This document shows positions 51,789 to 64,000 of a stretch of 64,000 nucleotides of DNA, piece after piece (the first letter of the stretch is position 1; every line of letters begins with the position of its first letter). Under the pieces are notes generated by a model, which saw nothing but the letters and a program-made list of their open reading frames with translations, had not been told where the DNA came from and made no database searches. The DNA is taken from contig NC_053413.1 of assembly GCF_016859285.1 (NCBI RefSeq), positions 23,056,001 to 23,120,000 on the forward strand, read 5' to 3'. The stretch is from Xiphias gladius (Eukaryota > Chordata > Actinopteri > Istiophoriformes > Xiphiidae). The position numbers and the translations under genes are program-made.

Positions 51789-54700
51789 TTGTTTGTCAGC
51801 GGGATTACGCAATAAGTACTGAACCGATTTGCACTGAGGGGATGGGGCATGGAGGGATGGGTTGGTTGAGCGATGGAGCCTGGCCCAGGGAAGGACCCAT
51901 TCAATTTTTAGGCAGATCTGGAACATTTTCTTTAAATTTGAATTTTTTTCTCTGAAGTCTGTTGTATGTTGTTTGACATTTGCTTTGACGGAGGTCTGCA
52001 CTCTACTGAGTGCATTTTCTAGTTAGTCATGGAAATGTTTGATAAGCAGTTGATATATTTAGCCCCTTAATTAAAAGCCTAGGTATAGAGAAGGTCAGGC
52101 CTCATTCTCTTGACTTGGAAGAAAAGAGAGCAGTACAAAGAGTAAATTTAAAATGAAACGGAATAAATATGGCAACCCTTTTGTTGTGAATAGCATCTTC
52201 TATACTTACAAAGAAGTAATTTTGCATTTCTCTAGTTTTTTTGCTCTAAAAGATGCTGAGCCAGTTGGAAGTAGATGCACTTTTACATAATGTTAAAGAG
52301 GATTTTTATGCCAGCTTTTGTGTGGATATAACATTTTGTCAGGAACTTCCAGTAACTAATATGGGATTAATAAAACTTCTCAAGACAACAGGTAAAATTG
52401 AAAAATAACCAGTTAAAAAAGTGAAAATATTCTTCAATAGTTATAATCATTAGCTAGGTATCATTTGACTTTCAGGACATAGGAGACATTACTTAGTCAT
52501 TTTTTTAAAACAAAAAATGTCAACATTCGCTGTTTGCAGCTTCTCAAATGTGATGAATTGATGTTTTTCCTTATCTGGTATTATAGTAAACAGTTTTTTT
52601 GTTTCTGGAATTTTAGACTGCTGGTCAGACAAAAAATATTAAAAAAATATGAAAACATGAAGACACCACCTTGGGCTCTGGAACATTTTGATTGGTATTT
52701 TTCATTATTTTCTGCCCCTTTATGGACCAAATGACTAATCAAGTAAATAATCGTTGGATAACCAAAATAATCGCAGCTCTAATTTCTTGCTATTTTTCCC
52801 TGCTGCTCGATGCACAGATTCTGTTTTATTCAGGGATGATAATATAGCAGTTTAATGCCCTAAGCCACAGGCCCACAGTTCTAAATCCTGTCGTCATTGT
52901 ATTCACACATAAACTGCACAAAAACACACATTCGTGACAGATACACACACATACACTTCCGCAGTTCAACCAGTGACTCAAGATGCATCTCTGTAAGCAT
53001 GCTTTTATTTAAGTACACATGTGATGGTCAAATACACGCAAATGTGGACAAAAAGTATAAAAAACACGATTCATCCCAATCAGAAGAAAGACCACACTGT
53101 TCAACACTGTTAAAGATCTTTCCAGGCACACACATGTACTTGAGTACACTGTTTTGCTGCACAGTGAATGTGCTTATTGTAGCCTTGACAAAGACAAACA
53201 CCAACTTTCTGCAGCTGCATAAGAGAGCACAGCTTAAGAAATTTACATACACAAATGCTTGTGCCTGTACTCTAGTTGCAAAGTGAATCCATGTATTGTA
53301 AGATACACACATGAATATACATACATGCACACTGCGGTTGGTCTTGCTTTCCTACTGCAGGGTAAACAGATCGTGTCGTGTTGTGTCAGGACCTAACTGA
53401 CCTAGCAGGCCCGTGCTGTTTTGTTACCTGACCCCCACTACGAGGCCGCGCTCAGAGGAAATGGAGAATAAAGTTACTGCATGGCCACAAGCTGCATTGA
53501 GAAACTCGCTATTTCATGTACAGACACACATACAGACACACACACACAAGTCCAAGTCCAACACAAAAAATAAACAAAACAGTTTGATGAAGTATGTTTC
53601 CCTTAAACATTCTCTAGAACTGGAAGCCAAAGTCAAAAAGAGTTGTAAAGCTGGGCAGTACGGCCTCCATTGATTGTAAATTAACTCTTTTGCTGCCTTT
53701 TTAAAATTGGGTACAGCAGTAGCTGTACATTTTATAACACTTTACACTTGTCAAAAACATCTTAATTAGTTTATGAATGTATTGTGCATGTAAAGTATAG
53801 CAGGTATGGTTTCTCCAATGTCAAGTTCTGCAAAGGCCAGTTACATTGAAGATGAAATTTAATAAATTGTCCAATAGTTAACTAACTTAAAAATGGACCC
53901 ATCAGGAATATTTCACCACAGACTGGCACCAGGCTTTGAGATATAGCGTAATATATTATAGAAATGCTGCAACACATAGGTAGGTCACACCACCACTGGA
54001 TTTACATTTTTACGTGAGAATGAACCCTTGAAGACTCTGGAAGCTGTAAAGAATGATTTAGAGTGCTGAAACTTGTTCTGTCTCCGTTGAATCTCAATTT
54101 AATGCACTTTATAGGAAATGCTACTGCAATTATAATCTGGGCTAATGGTAAATCATGACCCATGGCTAGATTATACTGCTGTTTGAAGCTGCTCCCAGCA
54201 GCAAACAAAGATTCTTTTGTTTGAGTCTTTCCAGGGTTTTTAACTTGAAACACAGACAGTGAAGCAGAGCAATTTCCACAACAGTTGTGACCAGCCATAT
54301 GTTTTTCATTTCCTTAGCACTCTACATTATGCATGATCACGGCGAGCATTTATATGGCTCAAATATGGGCTATGTCAAGTAATTACTGTGGTATATCAGT
54401 AACTCCAAGAATAGAATAAAGCAAATTCCAGGGGAAAAATGCCATGCCTGAGTAAGAGGCTTTTTCGATTGCGACTTTACCCCCATTCAGTTACTGGTAG
54501 TTGACACAGCAGGTGCACTCTTTCGCTAAACCATGTGATTTGCATTTTGGACCAGGCACACACTGTGCACGCTGCATATTCTGTTATTGAGAATATAAAA
54601 TCAGCTCCATCTAGATCTTAAATGAGATGATAAATGAATGAAGTTGGATTAGTCTGAGTTTTAATTGTCTCCAGTGGAGTTTTCCCCAGTTGTATCGCTC

Positions 54701-57700
54701 TCCTCCCAAACCCCACCAGGGAGACAACAGATGTTGAACTTTGTAGCTACTGAGGAATTTGTTGGACAAATACTGTAATCCTCTGGCGTCTTGAATTGTG
54801 GTGTGCGTGCGTGCGTGCGTGTGCGCGTGTGTGTGTGTGTGTGTGTTTGTTTGTGAGATGGAACATTTGAGGGTATAAGACAACAGGGATCTCAGCCTTT
54901 TTGGGGAGGGTGGGGATTTGACTTTTGCACATATATGCACAGATACACATTGCTTTTACTAAACAATTGATTTCAGAATAATAGCAATAAACCGTTATCT
55001 GATTACCCTTGGAGCTGTAATGGACTGTTGTCTCTGAAGGATGGGCTAGGTTTTAAAATTGAAAAATTGACATGGAACCGCCACTAAGATCATTATTTGG
55101 GATGGAAATGTCACGCGTGTTTCATTAACCAGGGCCCAAAGATAAAGAATGTCTTTGAAGGCTGAAACATTGTTCAGGAAATCTTTTGATGTTGTAACAC
55201 TTCTTCTTTCTTCGGAAACTGTACCCTCAGAGCGATTAATGTTCAAGTGGTCTAGAGAGATAGCGTCACTATGGATGTGAACCTGCATTAAACTGGAAAA
55301 ATCATTTTAGGCGAGATGACGCAATTAGTTGTAAGAACGCAGCTCATTGAGTTGATAGGCAAGAGAAAACTAACTGATGTTTTAACTTGTCTTGGTCGGG
55401 TGTCATCTTTTGAAGACCCACTTCATACAGAGTTCTACATTGTAATAATCTCTTAAGATTATTTGAAAATTAGAATTAATATGACCAGAGACCCAGTTTA
55501 TTCAATTGCGTGAAGAAGTAGAGACCTCCTCCCCTGGCCTTCAGTCCCCTTTGTCCTAATTCTGTGCGTGTCAGTCACACCAATAACCACAGCTAAACCA
55601 GACCATCTCAACTCTCTCTAGTTTACCACTGTTGTTCGTGATATGTGACATGGGATTAGTGCGTCTGTGTGTTTGCATGCAAGCAGCGCAAGGTCAGACA
55701 GGTTCTGCTGGATCAAAGCTGACAGGCATAGTAAAGGACCCTGACCACTTTTAAGCCCCACCGAGCTGATTTTCCCCACTCGGCTGCCCACAGCTCAGCC
55801 TGTACGATGGTCAGAAGGTCCACATTCATGTAGAAGACTAGCTGTTTTGTCAACCAATTGAAGAGAGAGAGCCGGATTTTATTCAGCCAGTTGTTTGATA
55901 CACCAGCTAGCCTGCCAGGCTGACAGGTAGGCCATCTGTAGTCCAAGCAACCAATTAGTCATGTACTCTGTGAGCGAGTCAGATGGGCAGTTGGTTTGCA
56001 TAATGTAGTTAAGCAGTACCTTCTATGTAGTTAGTATATTATAAGTCAGATAGTGAGTCAGTCAGTACACCAGTTGACCAACTAGTACCCTGCCACTGAT
56101 GTTTGTTTCTGTCACTGAGAACAGAGTGTTAGTATGAATCTATGATTAGAGGTTGTCACAGTGACTTAAAACACGTCACTTTCAGTTCCTGTGAAAACAA
56201 ATTGCACATCTCCCCAGGTCACTAATACAATGGCCATATACAGCTGAACAGGAACAATTTGCTCTCCAGAGTATAGCAATGTAATTCCTGGCTCCAGAAG
56301 ATTTAATGTCAGTAATCAGTTATTGTTTGACCCATAATGTCTTTGAACTTGCGGAGGTTATATAACACAGTTTGTTCCATATAACACAAACTGTAGTTCT
56401 TAATTTGCTGTGAACATGTTTTTTGGGCCACTGTGCAATCAGAATTCACATTTAAACAATTTTTTAGTTCCATTTGTTTACCCATCACCATTCTTTAAAA
56501 CTTTTTCCCTCTGAAATTGTACATACCCTCCACTTTGAATATGCTCTGAACCTTCTTTGTTTGTCAGGCTCTATGTTCTTGTGTTTTGAGTGCCAGTGTT
56601 TTTGCAGATATATTTGTGTATGCCGTGCTCACCTGTTCAGTCATTTCCGTGTCGATCTTTGTCTGTCTGTAGTACATCAATGGTGGAAACCTGGAGCAGC
56701 TTCTCGACAGCAACAAGCACCTGAGTTGGCCCACCAGGATGAAACTGGCCTGTGAGCTTGCCAGCGGTCTGGCCTACTTGCACTCTAAAGGAATATTCCA
56801 CCGGGACCTCACCTCCAAGGTTAGCTAGACAGGCTAATTGGTCATTAACGGGAGAAACCATAGCTAAAAATAAAACCACAGGTCTGCTTGGTTCCCCGGC
56901 ACAATAAAGCAGTGACTGTACATTTGTATTTTTTAAGTATATGTATACTCTAGTATTTTTGGTTTAGAGACTTGTTAATCAATATGCTAAATATATGCAG
57001 TATATTTTGGGCCACTAACACACTGTATCATATTAAAGCAGCACTATGACTTACAATGTATATCAATAAAAAAAAAAAAAAATTTTTTTTTTCTTTTTGA
57101 GAGAGAGAGAGTGTAGTGAAAAAAAAAAAATTTTATTCAGATAATTGTGATATCTGTTCTTTTGCTTCTTTTTTTGTTTTGTGACCCTCTTCAGTAGTTT
57201 GAGATGGCCCAGGACCTTTGCACCAAATATATATTCACATATTAGTTGGTTTTGACAGCTCCATAGTGCATTAATAGGGTTTGGTACCAGATGATGCAAC
57301 CTCTGTACATCAGACTTTGACCTTAGATAATATTATAGGTACTAGGTGTCTTGACACACTTGTCTGCTCTTTCAGTCCTAGACCTGCTAACCTCTCAGTA
57401 GAGAACAGAGTGTCACTATCAGATGTGATAATTTGTACCAAGCAGCTTCTAGTTTTCCAACTTGACCCGTAGCCATGTTGGCATGGAACTGGCAGGGAAC
57501 AGGGACAGTATGCACTCTGCTGTAAACCCATGTATTAATTTCCTGTCAGAGCTTATAGGTGGTCATCTGCAGGAGAATACAACGGTGCACAGAAAAAATT
57601 AAGTGATTTTTAAGTGAAATCTGTCACTGGAAAAGATGAGAGGACAACAGGCAAAGAGAGACAGTTTTGTAGCTGATATTTAGGGTTGAATAGTGTTGTC

Positions 57701-60700
57701 ATAGCCTAAGTAGATTATAGTTCCTCAAATTAATACAAAGTGGATTTCCTTGTGACTCATAGCTCTTACCCAAAAGTCAATAAACAGAGCAGCTTTCTCT
57801 CTTATTTTTTAATGCTATATACTATATACACACTGCATATATACTTCACATCAATGTACACTGAAGCAGCATGGTACAGCACACTAACCCACAGTTTAGG
57901 ATGAACGCATTTTGAGAGTCTTGTGTACTGGATTCACGTATCATATGTTATGCCAAGTAGACCCATAAATAAATTGTGAGTATATAGAACAACATGATAC
58001 AGCTCAACTCAGTATCGGTGGCTGCCAAACGTCGGTTTAACTGTCACGTTATGCAAGGTTGTCTGAAAGATGTCAGCAGTGCACGTACTGTTTTGTACAG
58101 TAACATTTCAACACTGCTCGGATAAGGTTAATGATCATTGCAACAAATGTTAACGGTAGATTTACAAAGAGTTCCTTTTAGAGTAAAGAGGAACAGTCCA
58201 AACATATTAGGAATGCATATTGAAATGTCCCGTCGGTTCCCATTTTCTGATGTACAGAGAATAACGATGTGCAGTAAACTAATATTGAAGGCTTAAGTCC
58301 AAGTTCAGCTAGGAAGTGGAGGTTTGACTGATATTGCTAAGACACAAAATCGTTTTGTTTTTTTGTTTTTTTAAATCCTCCCATGTTGCAACTTCCTCAA
58401 CTATATCTATTAATAATGATGATAATGTTTTTCTGTATTCACAGAACTGCCTGATCAAATGTGATGACAGTGGCTACACAGCAGTGGTTGGAGATTTTGG
58501 CCTCGCGGAAAAGATCCCTACTAATCTGTAAGGAGTCTTCCACTGATACACAAATACACCCATCCCTAGATATGTATTAGTAATTAAATAATGACCACAG
58601 TGCCTATGAAAAAGAGATGCTTTTGGAAGATCATTTTCTCTTCCTCTGGCGGCCATACCTAATTACTGGATTAATCAATAATTTTGATATTAACATTGAA
58701 TCTAATGACTGTGGTGCTCATTGTGTTGAAATCGTGGGGGATTATCGCCAAAATCTAACTTGACGGAGCTTTGTAGCCTCTTTTAGGTCTCTGTTTTAAT
58801 TTGTGTGGTTACGTCACAGCTGTTCTTGTCCGTTGTAGGCAGCAATTTCCATTAAAAAAAAAAAAAAATCTCTGAATACCCCATGTACACTACCTGCAAA
58901 TCACCACAGGGCAAACAGACAGTTGGTGAGTGTCTAATAACAAGGTTGGCCATGTAGCAGTTAAAACCCATATATTTTTCTCAGAAAACCAGAGCTAAAA
59001 AGAGAGTCAATACTGGAAGACAGATGATAAATGACTCAGAATGAATGCTCATGATGTTTTAGCAATAACAATTTAATAATCCAGTGATGTGCTGGTAGCT
59101 GTGTACTTGTTACCTTGTTTTGATGTTTTTTTTATGCTCCCTGGTGGTCACAATTTGAATATTGCAGCTTCGTCAGGCTTTATCAACAAAAGCTTTTGCC
59201 CATTTTTGTAGCCCTTAACCAGAAATACTGTACCCGGCTCTGAAGGCTACAGGATAGCTCCAATACTTTCCTATATGTAACATAATTGATTGGGTTCATT
59301 TATCTGTTAGTTGTCTTTCTTTTTACCCTAATCTAATTTTTTTATTAATTGTTCAACATTAGGCCCTGGTTATTGTTAAAGCCGCGCTGCCCCTCATTGT
59401 ACATCAAGAACTAATCTTCTCACTGACACTTTAAAAACCAGTCAAGGTGTGAGTTTTACATCTGGTGCTACTTATTTTAAATAGACATACAGATATAAAA
59501 TTTCAGGTCAGAATGTTGATTCCAGTATGTGATCCTTTTGTCCATGTTTGCTCTCCGCTAGGATGTTGTTTTTTTTGATACTTTTCCCTTTTTTGCTGTT
59601 GTAGCTATTTGCAACTCACTTACTGTAAGTGAATTTTCCCTCCTCCTCATACCAGGCGCAGGGTTATTTATTAACACATGGCTCAGACACTAACATTAAC
59701 GGCAGGCTGTACAGATAACATTCTCTGCGTTAGTGTTTTGATAACAGGCGGATACTATCAGTGCAGGGGTTTAGTTTTTAATGCTGCAGTAGCACAGAGA
59801 AGGAGGGGGCTTGTCTTAAGGAACTGAGAGGACCAGACTTAGACAGAATGATCATTATTGAAAATCTTGTATCTCTATTTATGTGTATGTGGGAATGTAA
59901 ACACGTACGAATAATGCTCATAATGTAGTCACACTGTAATGACACATCTTCTTCGCACACAAAGGTCTGAGATGCAAACGCTCATTCTGCGTCAGCCAAT
60001 CTAAATCTAAACAGAGCAAAAGCTACTAAACTGAGAGGATTAGAGAGTAAAGGTTTTTTATACACACTATCTGATATCTTTTTAAAACTGATTGGAAGGA
60101 AAGACAGCATCATTCACAGCCTGGTTAAAATTTTAAAACTGCAGTTATGTGTTAACTAGAGGGTAAACACAGAGCGAGAGGGTCATTTGGTTTGAAAAAG
60201 CCAAAGTAGAGTCGGCTTAGTTTTCATTTTTCTCACATTTGCACTGTGTTTTCTGCATCAGCTTCTTTTATCTATCAGGTTGTTCATATTAACATCACAA
60301 AGGCAGCCTGGAAATAATACTTCGAAATGTGTTCAAACTGTATTTTTTTATTACGTGCTAACACCTCAACACGGATGCAATAGCAGGCAGGTACTAGAAA
60401 GCCTAACCCTGTCTTTTTTCTCCTGCTGATCTACATCTTTCATTTACACACAACATCGACAGGGTCAGGTCGGCGTTTTCTTCCAGGTGGTGCACTGGGT
60501 CAGAAGAGGATTAGTTCAAACTAAAGTTTCACCAGCTCGACATATTTAAACACAGATTGATACTGAATATGCTCCGACTTTGCTTCAAGCTAGATGCACT
60601 GTGTAAACATGGTGTTATTATATGAATCAACCAGGAACACAGAGTCTGGGAGTTGGCTCAAAGCCTCTAAAGTTTCCTGAATTTTCTGGCACAGATGATT

Positions 60701-63700
60701 TCCTCATTTCGATGACATGTTGCGTATAATTTGTCAAACATTCTGTGAATGTGTGTTATATTCAGTGCTGAAGGAGAGAAGCTCTCAGTCGTTGGTTCTC
60801 CTTTCTGGATGGCTCCAGAGGTGCTGAGAGATGAACCCTACAATGAGAAGGTAAAGTCACCGACTTTGACCTCTGACCCTGGCAACAGTTAATACCAAGT
60901 AGTGGTATTAGTTAGGATGGTGTGGAAAATAAGCTCAAATTAAATTACACAAGATTAGTTTTGATCAAACTTAAACAAACCCCAGGGGAAATTGGAACCC
61001 AGAAGGAACAAAAAATAAGATTCAGCAATTTTCTTGGTATCAAAGCTTCGAAAACTTGGAAAAGTGTAGAATTCAGAGTTGAATCACAGACGGGGAAGGA
61101 ACGAAATTTTGGTAAGAGGTAAAGGAATATCAGGGAGTTTCCAAAACTTTTCACTTTACAATAAACCAGGCAGTTAATCGTTTTTAGAAACTTACAAAAA
61201 AGCAAGGAGGAGGAAAAACGTTTGTTGTTTCCATTTATCTGTGTGTATTTTCATTTTTTGTGTCCATTTTCAGGCTGATGTATTCTCCTATGGAATAATC
61301 ATGTGTGAGATCATCGCAAGGATCCAGGCTGACCCTGACTTCCTACCCCGCACGGAGGTGACTGCTCATCGCGCCTTTTTCACCCTGTGACCGTGAAATA
61401 CTCCTCGTAATACATCTGTGTGTTTGTTTGCCTTGTATGCAGGTTGATTTCTTGGTATCCCATCATTCTCACCCTGTTTACACTGTGAAACATCCACATG
61501 ACTCACACAGAGCTAAAAAGGAGTGTTGAAATGTTTGTTCCACCCATTCTTGCAAAAGTGTAATTCATTTACCATACCTTGTCATTATTTTAATCTCAGA
61601 GCTCTCTCTGTGTGACGCAGATGTAATACCTCACAAGATTATATATTGGACACAAATTTATCTAAAGTTAATATAGATTGTTCTAAACTCAGTTCCGTCT
61701 CCACAGTAGTAGACTTGTTAGCAGCTAAGAACTTTCCTCAACGGCATCTTTTTTTTTCCAAAATTAGTCTCAAACTTATTCTCACTGCCATTAAAAATAT
61801 AAAATGCAAGTTGTTGAAATCTGAAGAAACCTCAGTATGAAATCATACACACAGTCTGTGTTGGTAAAGCTTTCGAGTGGAATAGTCAAACTGTCCAACT
61901 TAGGATCTCTGACCTGCCATGTAGAACTCGGTGTGATTTGAAAAGCATGATAACTGTTAAATAGGATCACCTCTTGCATTGCCATGTGGATTGTGCCTTT
62001 AAATCAGGCTTAGGATCAAGCTTACAAATGAGTCTTTGGCTATTAGTCCTTGATAGTCCACTTGGCAGTCAGCAGGGCCATGTCACAGGGATTAGTCTGA
62101 TATGAAGCTGGCTTTGGCATAAGAGTAATGGTGTGTCAAACATCTGATGACGCTCTGTCAACGTCTTTATCCTTTTTTGTCAGAATGATAAATCTGACTT
62201 TCCTGTTTAACTTTCATAGTGTATATCCAAACATCTTTGTCTCTCCCTCCTGACCAGAACTTCGGCCTGGACTACCACATGTTCCAGCACATGGTCGGAG
62301 ATTGTCCGCCTGACTTCCTCCAGCTGGCTTTCAACTGCTGCAATGTGAGTTCACCTCACTCCTGACCACGCTGCTTCAGTTTTTGTCGAATTAGAAATGG
62401 CGATTGTAAAGATAAGTCCGATAATGTAGCTTGTAAAGGTGATACACTGTGGTTTTCTCAAGTTTCAGTTTATCTATAAGCGATACCGTGTTTATGAATA
62501 AGGTGTTTTCTAGGTGTTTCACCGGTTACATAAGTAACTTTTATTCAATTGTTCAGAAATAGCGGGGCAATCTGATTATGTGAATAATCTGATTTAGCTC
62601 ACTATCCAGGGGGTCTTCTATTCTCTAAAAGCTGGATCAGTTACTTGGCAGGCTCAGCTTTTCACAAAATGTCATACACTGATTTGTTCTTAAATTGATT
62701 AACTAGTGAAATGAGGAGGAATGTAAAGTAGGTAAAACCATATCAAATGTTTTGTTTTTTTTTCACGACATTTATCCAGTTACATTTTGTTCACATCACT
62801 TCATAATCCTTGGACTGGAATTGCGACTTTTTTTTTTTTTCTTTTTTTGGAAAATAATTACAAAGCGCCGAGGATGAGAGCATTAAGGTTTTTGGAGCAC
62901 CCTGCTGATTGAGCCTGTATTGGCTCCCTCCATCCCTTCTCATCTTTGTCTATTGTGTTGTTTTTATCATCCTTGTCTCCCTTATCTCACACCAAAGTCT
63001 CTCTTCAAAGCACCCCAATCTGAAATTCATTTTCTGAATAGTCACTTTTTGAGTTTCTTTCTAGGAACTCCAACCCCTTTGCACTCCCTAGTTAGCTGTG
63101 TGTCCTCATCTTTTAGGCACATTTTTGTCCTTTTTTTTTTTTTTTCTTTTTCCCTCCCTGCAGCTTGTCTCCCTGCTCCCTACTGTAACCCCCCCCTTCC
63201 ATCCCGTCTACCCACCTCTCCTTATTCCTCCAATTTTGTCTTGGTTTATCTTCAACTGCAGTTCCAAATTTAAAAAAAAAAAAGCTTCATCTAATATTTT
63301 AAAAAGTATATCACTGTTTAAGGAAAGAATACCCAGATATTATTGTTAAAGTCATCTGAAAATGTAACGGACAAATTTAGTAGTCTCAGTGTTATTGCCT
63401 CTGTTTTCTAAAATAAGTCCCGTTGCCTCGAGTTGCAGAGAGAAACTTTGCCTCTTCATAAAAACCCGTTGAGGTGATTTTTTTTTTTCCCCCTTTTGGC
63501 TTTTCTTTTTTGTACAACTCTACCATTCCTCCTTTTTACCGTAGCAAATTTCCTGGGAAACCATCTTCTAAAATACAGTGTAAAGCCTTAAGGGAGGCAT
63601 CAGTTCTGGTCTTGTTTGTTTATGTAAATTATAATGTTACATAATTATGATACTATTTTTTAATGTTTAAAAGTTTCATGTAGCACCTTTTTAAATGGGG

Positions 63701-63976
63701 AGTAATCCTATTGGTGTATGTTTTACTTTTCCCTGGTAATAACCTAATAAATGCAATCTATCCCTGGTTCTACACTATGTTACTGTATATATAAATCACT
63801 CTGTCCTTTTCTATACCTCAATTTTTTCCTCTCCCAGATGGACCCTAAACTCCGTCCATCCTTCCCAGACATTGTCAGTCACCTGGAGGAGATTCTCGCA
63901 CGCCTTAAAGTCGAAGAGATGGAGCAGGAGTGCGTCCCGCTCAGTGGGGACAACGACAAGAAGACCATGCCGAAAG
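41718..63976 (+). CDS. tesk2: Dual-specificity testis-associated kinase 2, N-terminal 345 residues (ten coding exons; continues beyond the window)
   Basis: TESK2 phosphorylates cofilin/ADF and so controls actin turnover. Coding exons: 41718-41837, 43017-43136, 48336-48457, 51201-51249, 56673-56819, 58445-58527, 60766-60850, 61274-61357, 62258-62344, 63838-63976, all phase-compatible. The N-terminus [13 protein letters not shown] and [16 protein letters not shown] match human TESK2 as I recall it better than TESK1. The kinase domain shows the glycine loop IGSGFFSDV (70-78), Lys93 in VMALK, catalytic HRDLTSKN with Asp182, GDFGLAE with Asp203, activation loop [11 protein letters not shown] with Ser225 as the likely counterpart of the TESK autophosphorylation site, and [15 protein letters not shown]. 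All catalytic residues are present. The serine/proline-rich C-terminal part lies outside. Start: ATG 41718 has an excellent context (CACCATGG). Trp69 stands before the glycine loop where I recall Lys in human. Confidence 0.93.
41838..43016 (+). other. TESK2 intron after coding exon 1
   Basis: Contains a family 1 copy at 42105-42305; the rest is unassigned. Confidence 0.45.
42105..42305 (+). repeat. Dispersed repeat family 1 copy
   Basis: TTCAGTTTACTATCATATCA, GCAGCAAATCCTCAAAGC, then the terminal pair GACTAATCGATTGAC and GCTTCAGCTCTA. Confidence 0.65.
43017..43136 (+). CDS. tesk2: TESK2 coding exon 2, glycine loop
   Basis: Forty codons in phase 0, from [10 protein letters not shown] to [10 protein letters not shown]. 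Confidence 0.93.
44069..44524. mobile_element. Tc1-type element with long inverted repeats
   Basis: Left end TA-CAGTCCTGGTTGAAGTAA and right end AATTTCAACCAGGAC-TATA are inverted copies. The similarity extends inward over about 100 bases (both arms contain ATTTAGAATATCTTC and AATGCAAATGAACCAATTT). A central piece, CAGGACAATGACCCAAAGCA, fits the DNDPKH region of Tc1 transposases, so this is a deletion derivative. TA flanks both sides. Confidence 0.8.
45470..46000 (+). other. Purine-rich strand-asymmetric tract
   Basis: The + strand here is mostly G and A with few C, including many GGG and GGAGG runs (for example GGGGTTGGGGGAGGAGGAG at about 45670). The proline/serine-rich frame on the opposite strand at 45576-45779 is a by-product of this composition. 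Confidence 0.6.
47822..47910 (+). repeat. Retroposon-like fragment
   Basis: GTCTAGGGTGTTTGCTTGCC, GCATGCTGGGATAGGCTCCA and GATGGTTACGG are in the order of a widespread fish repeat end. Confidence 0.5.
48336..48457 (+). CDS. tesk2: TESK2 coding exon 3, ATP-binding lysine and helix C
   Basis: [16 protein letters not shown] carries Lys93. [15 protein letters not shown] carries the helix C Glu. It ends with two bases of Arg121. Confidence 0.93.
48458..51200 (+). other. TESK2 intron after coding exon 3
   Basis: AT-rich, with short CA/GT repeats near 50230 and 50463. No gene or element is recognised. Confidence 0.45.
51201..51249 (+). CDS. tesk2: TESK2 coding exon 4, hinge
   Basis: Sixteen codons after the split Arg: [16 protein letters not shown]. 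Donor GAG/GTAGGA. Confidence 0.9.
51728..52022 (+). repeat. Interspersed repeat with a CTGT/TTTG microsatellite core
   Basis: It begins CCTCCGCCGAGGAGGTTATG, has about seven CTGT and then three TTTG units (51759-51798), GATTACGCAATAAGTACTGA, and ends GACGGAGGTCTGCACTC ... TTTTCTAGTTA. I recognise the family from many animal genomes but not its class. Confidence 0.6.
52505..52785 (-). repeat. Dispersed repeat family 1, reverse copy
   Basis: CTTCTCAAATGTGATGAATTG, TTTTAGACTGCTGGTCAGAC, GAAGACACCACCTTGGGCTC and a final AATAATCGCAGCTCTAA, each partial, in reverse family order. Confidence 0.7.
54800..54854. repeat. GT/GTGC microsatellite
   Basis: A compound GTGC and GT run in a TESK2 intron. Confidence 0.9.
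56673..56819 (+). CDS. tesk2: TESK2 coding exon 5, catalytic loop
   Basis: Forty-nine codons in phase 0, from [11 protein letters not shown] to [10 protein letters not shown] with catalytic Asp182. Confidence 0.93.
56820..58444 (+). other. TESK2 intron after coding exon 5
   Basis: AT-rich with an A/T homopolymer cluster at 57067-57134. Nothing else is recognised. Confidence 0.45.
58445..58527 (+). CDS. tesk2: TESK2 coding exon 6, DFG segment
   Basis: Starts with [11 protein letters not shown] and includes [12 protein letters not shown]. Ends with two bases of Leu214. Confidence 0.93.
58528..60765 (+). other. TESK2 intron after coding exon 6
   Basis: 2.2 kb with an A13 run near 58854. No feature is recognised. 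Confidence 0.45.
60766..60850 (+). CDS. tesk2: TESK2 coding exon 7, activation loop
   Basis: Encodes [17 protein letters not shown] and RDEPYNEK. Confidence 0.93.
61274..61357 (+). CDS. tesk2: TESK2 coding exon 8
   Basis: Twenty-eight codons, phase 0: [18 protein letters not shown] to LPRTE, the F-helix region. Confidence 0.93.
62258..62344 (+). CDS. tesk2: TESK2 coding exon 9
   Basis: Twenty-nine codons, phase 0: [18 protein letters not shown] to AFNCCN. Confidence 0.92.
63838..63976 (+). CDS. tesk2: TESK2 coding exon 10, end of the kinase domain
   Basis: [20 protein letters not shown] carries the conserved Arg of kinase subdomain XI, followed by an acidic region. It ends at AAAG/GTATGA near the window edge. 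Confidence 0.9.
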
Positions 63977-64000
63977 GTATGACACCGATAAGGCATTTCA

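Larger units (their letters stand above)
51250..56672 (+). other. TESK2 intron after coding exon 4
   Basis: 5.4 kb with a tetranucleotide-bearing repeat at 51728, a reverse family 1 copy at 52505 and a GT microsatellite at 54800. The remainder is unassigned. Confidence 0.45.
60851..63837 (+). other. TESK2 introns after coding exons 7 to 9 (apart from exons)
   Basis: Intronic AT-rich sequence. A pyrimidine-rich stretch at 63120-63240 and T runs near 62829 and 63481 are the only notable composition features. Confidence 0.45.

Noticed and set aside
51504..52001. 165-codon minus-strand frame with QTDRQTD repeats
   Set aside because: Translation of the CTGT microsatellite within an interspersed repeat.

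Overview
The window is vertebrate nuclear DNA, most likely from a teleost (probably percomorph) fish. Short exons with GT-AG borders lie in long AT-rich introns. The coding sequences match vertebrate families, and the non-coding DNA holds interspersed repeats that I recognise from fish genomes, including Tc1-like and hAT-like pieces and several short families. All exon models were built by hand from splice sites, reading phase and remembered family sequence; no alignment was run.

Layout: (1) 1-5.8 kb, the last two coding exons (+) of a Van Gogh-like planar-polarity gene, ending in the PDZ-binding tail ETSV, then a long 3' region. (2) 5.9-9.8 kb, a small FcR gamma-chain gene (+) with one transmembrane exon and an ITAM spread over the last exons; its signal-peptide exon could not be placed. 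(3) 9.9-30.4 kb, a complete 11-exon nectin-4 gene (+), 577 residues, in phase throughout, with three Ig domains, one membrane span and a long cytoplasmic tail. (4) 32.0-34.8 kb, a two-exon C2H2 zinc-finger gene on the minus strand, convergent with nectin-4. (5) 36.9-64.0 kb, the 5' leader and first ten coding exons (+) of the dual-specificity kinase TESK2, covering the whole kinase domain; the gene runs off the right edge.

From memory, VANGL2, FCER1G and NECTIN4 lie near each other on human chromosome 1q23 while TESK2 is on 1p34, so the left half looks like conserved linkage and the zinc-finger/TESK2 part marks a rearranged neighbour. The genes do not form an operon-like unit. They share only broad themes: cell adhesion and polarity (VANGL, nectin-4), actin control (TESK2 phosphorylates cofilin) and immune-receptor signalling (FcR gamma).

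About 90 percent of the window is intron or intergenic. What can be recognised there is listed: about eleven copies of one dispersed repeat family, three of a second, a Tc1-like element split by an hAT-like element with a clear target duplication, a retroposed piece with a 13-bp direct repeat, a Tc1-type inverted-repeat element, and several microsatellites. I saw no tRNA, rRNA or CRISPR array and no convincing new multi-gene system. The best leads are the missing FcR gamma leader exon, CA repeats close to two splice donors, uORFs over the TESK2 start, and inverted repeat copies inside the zinc-finger intron.
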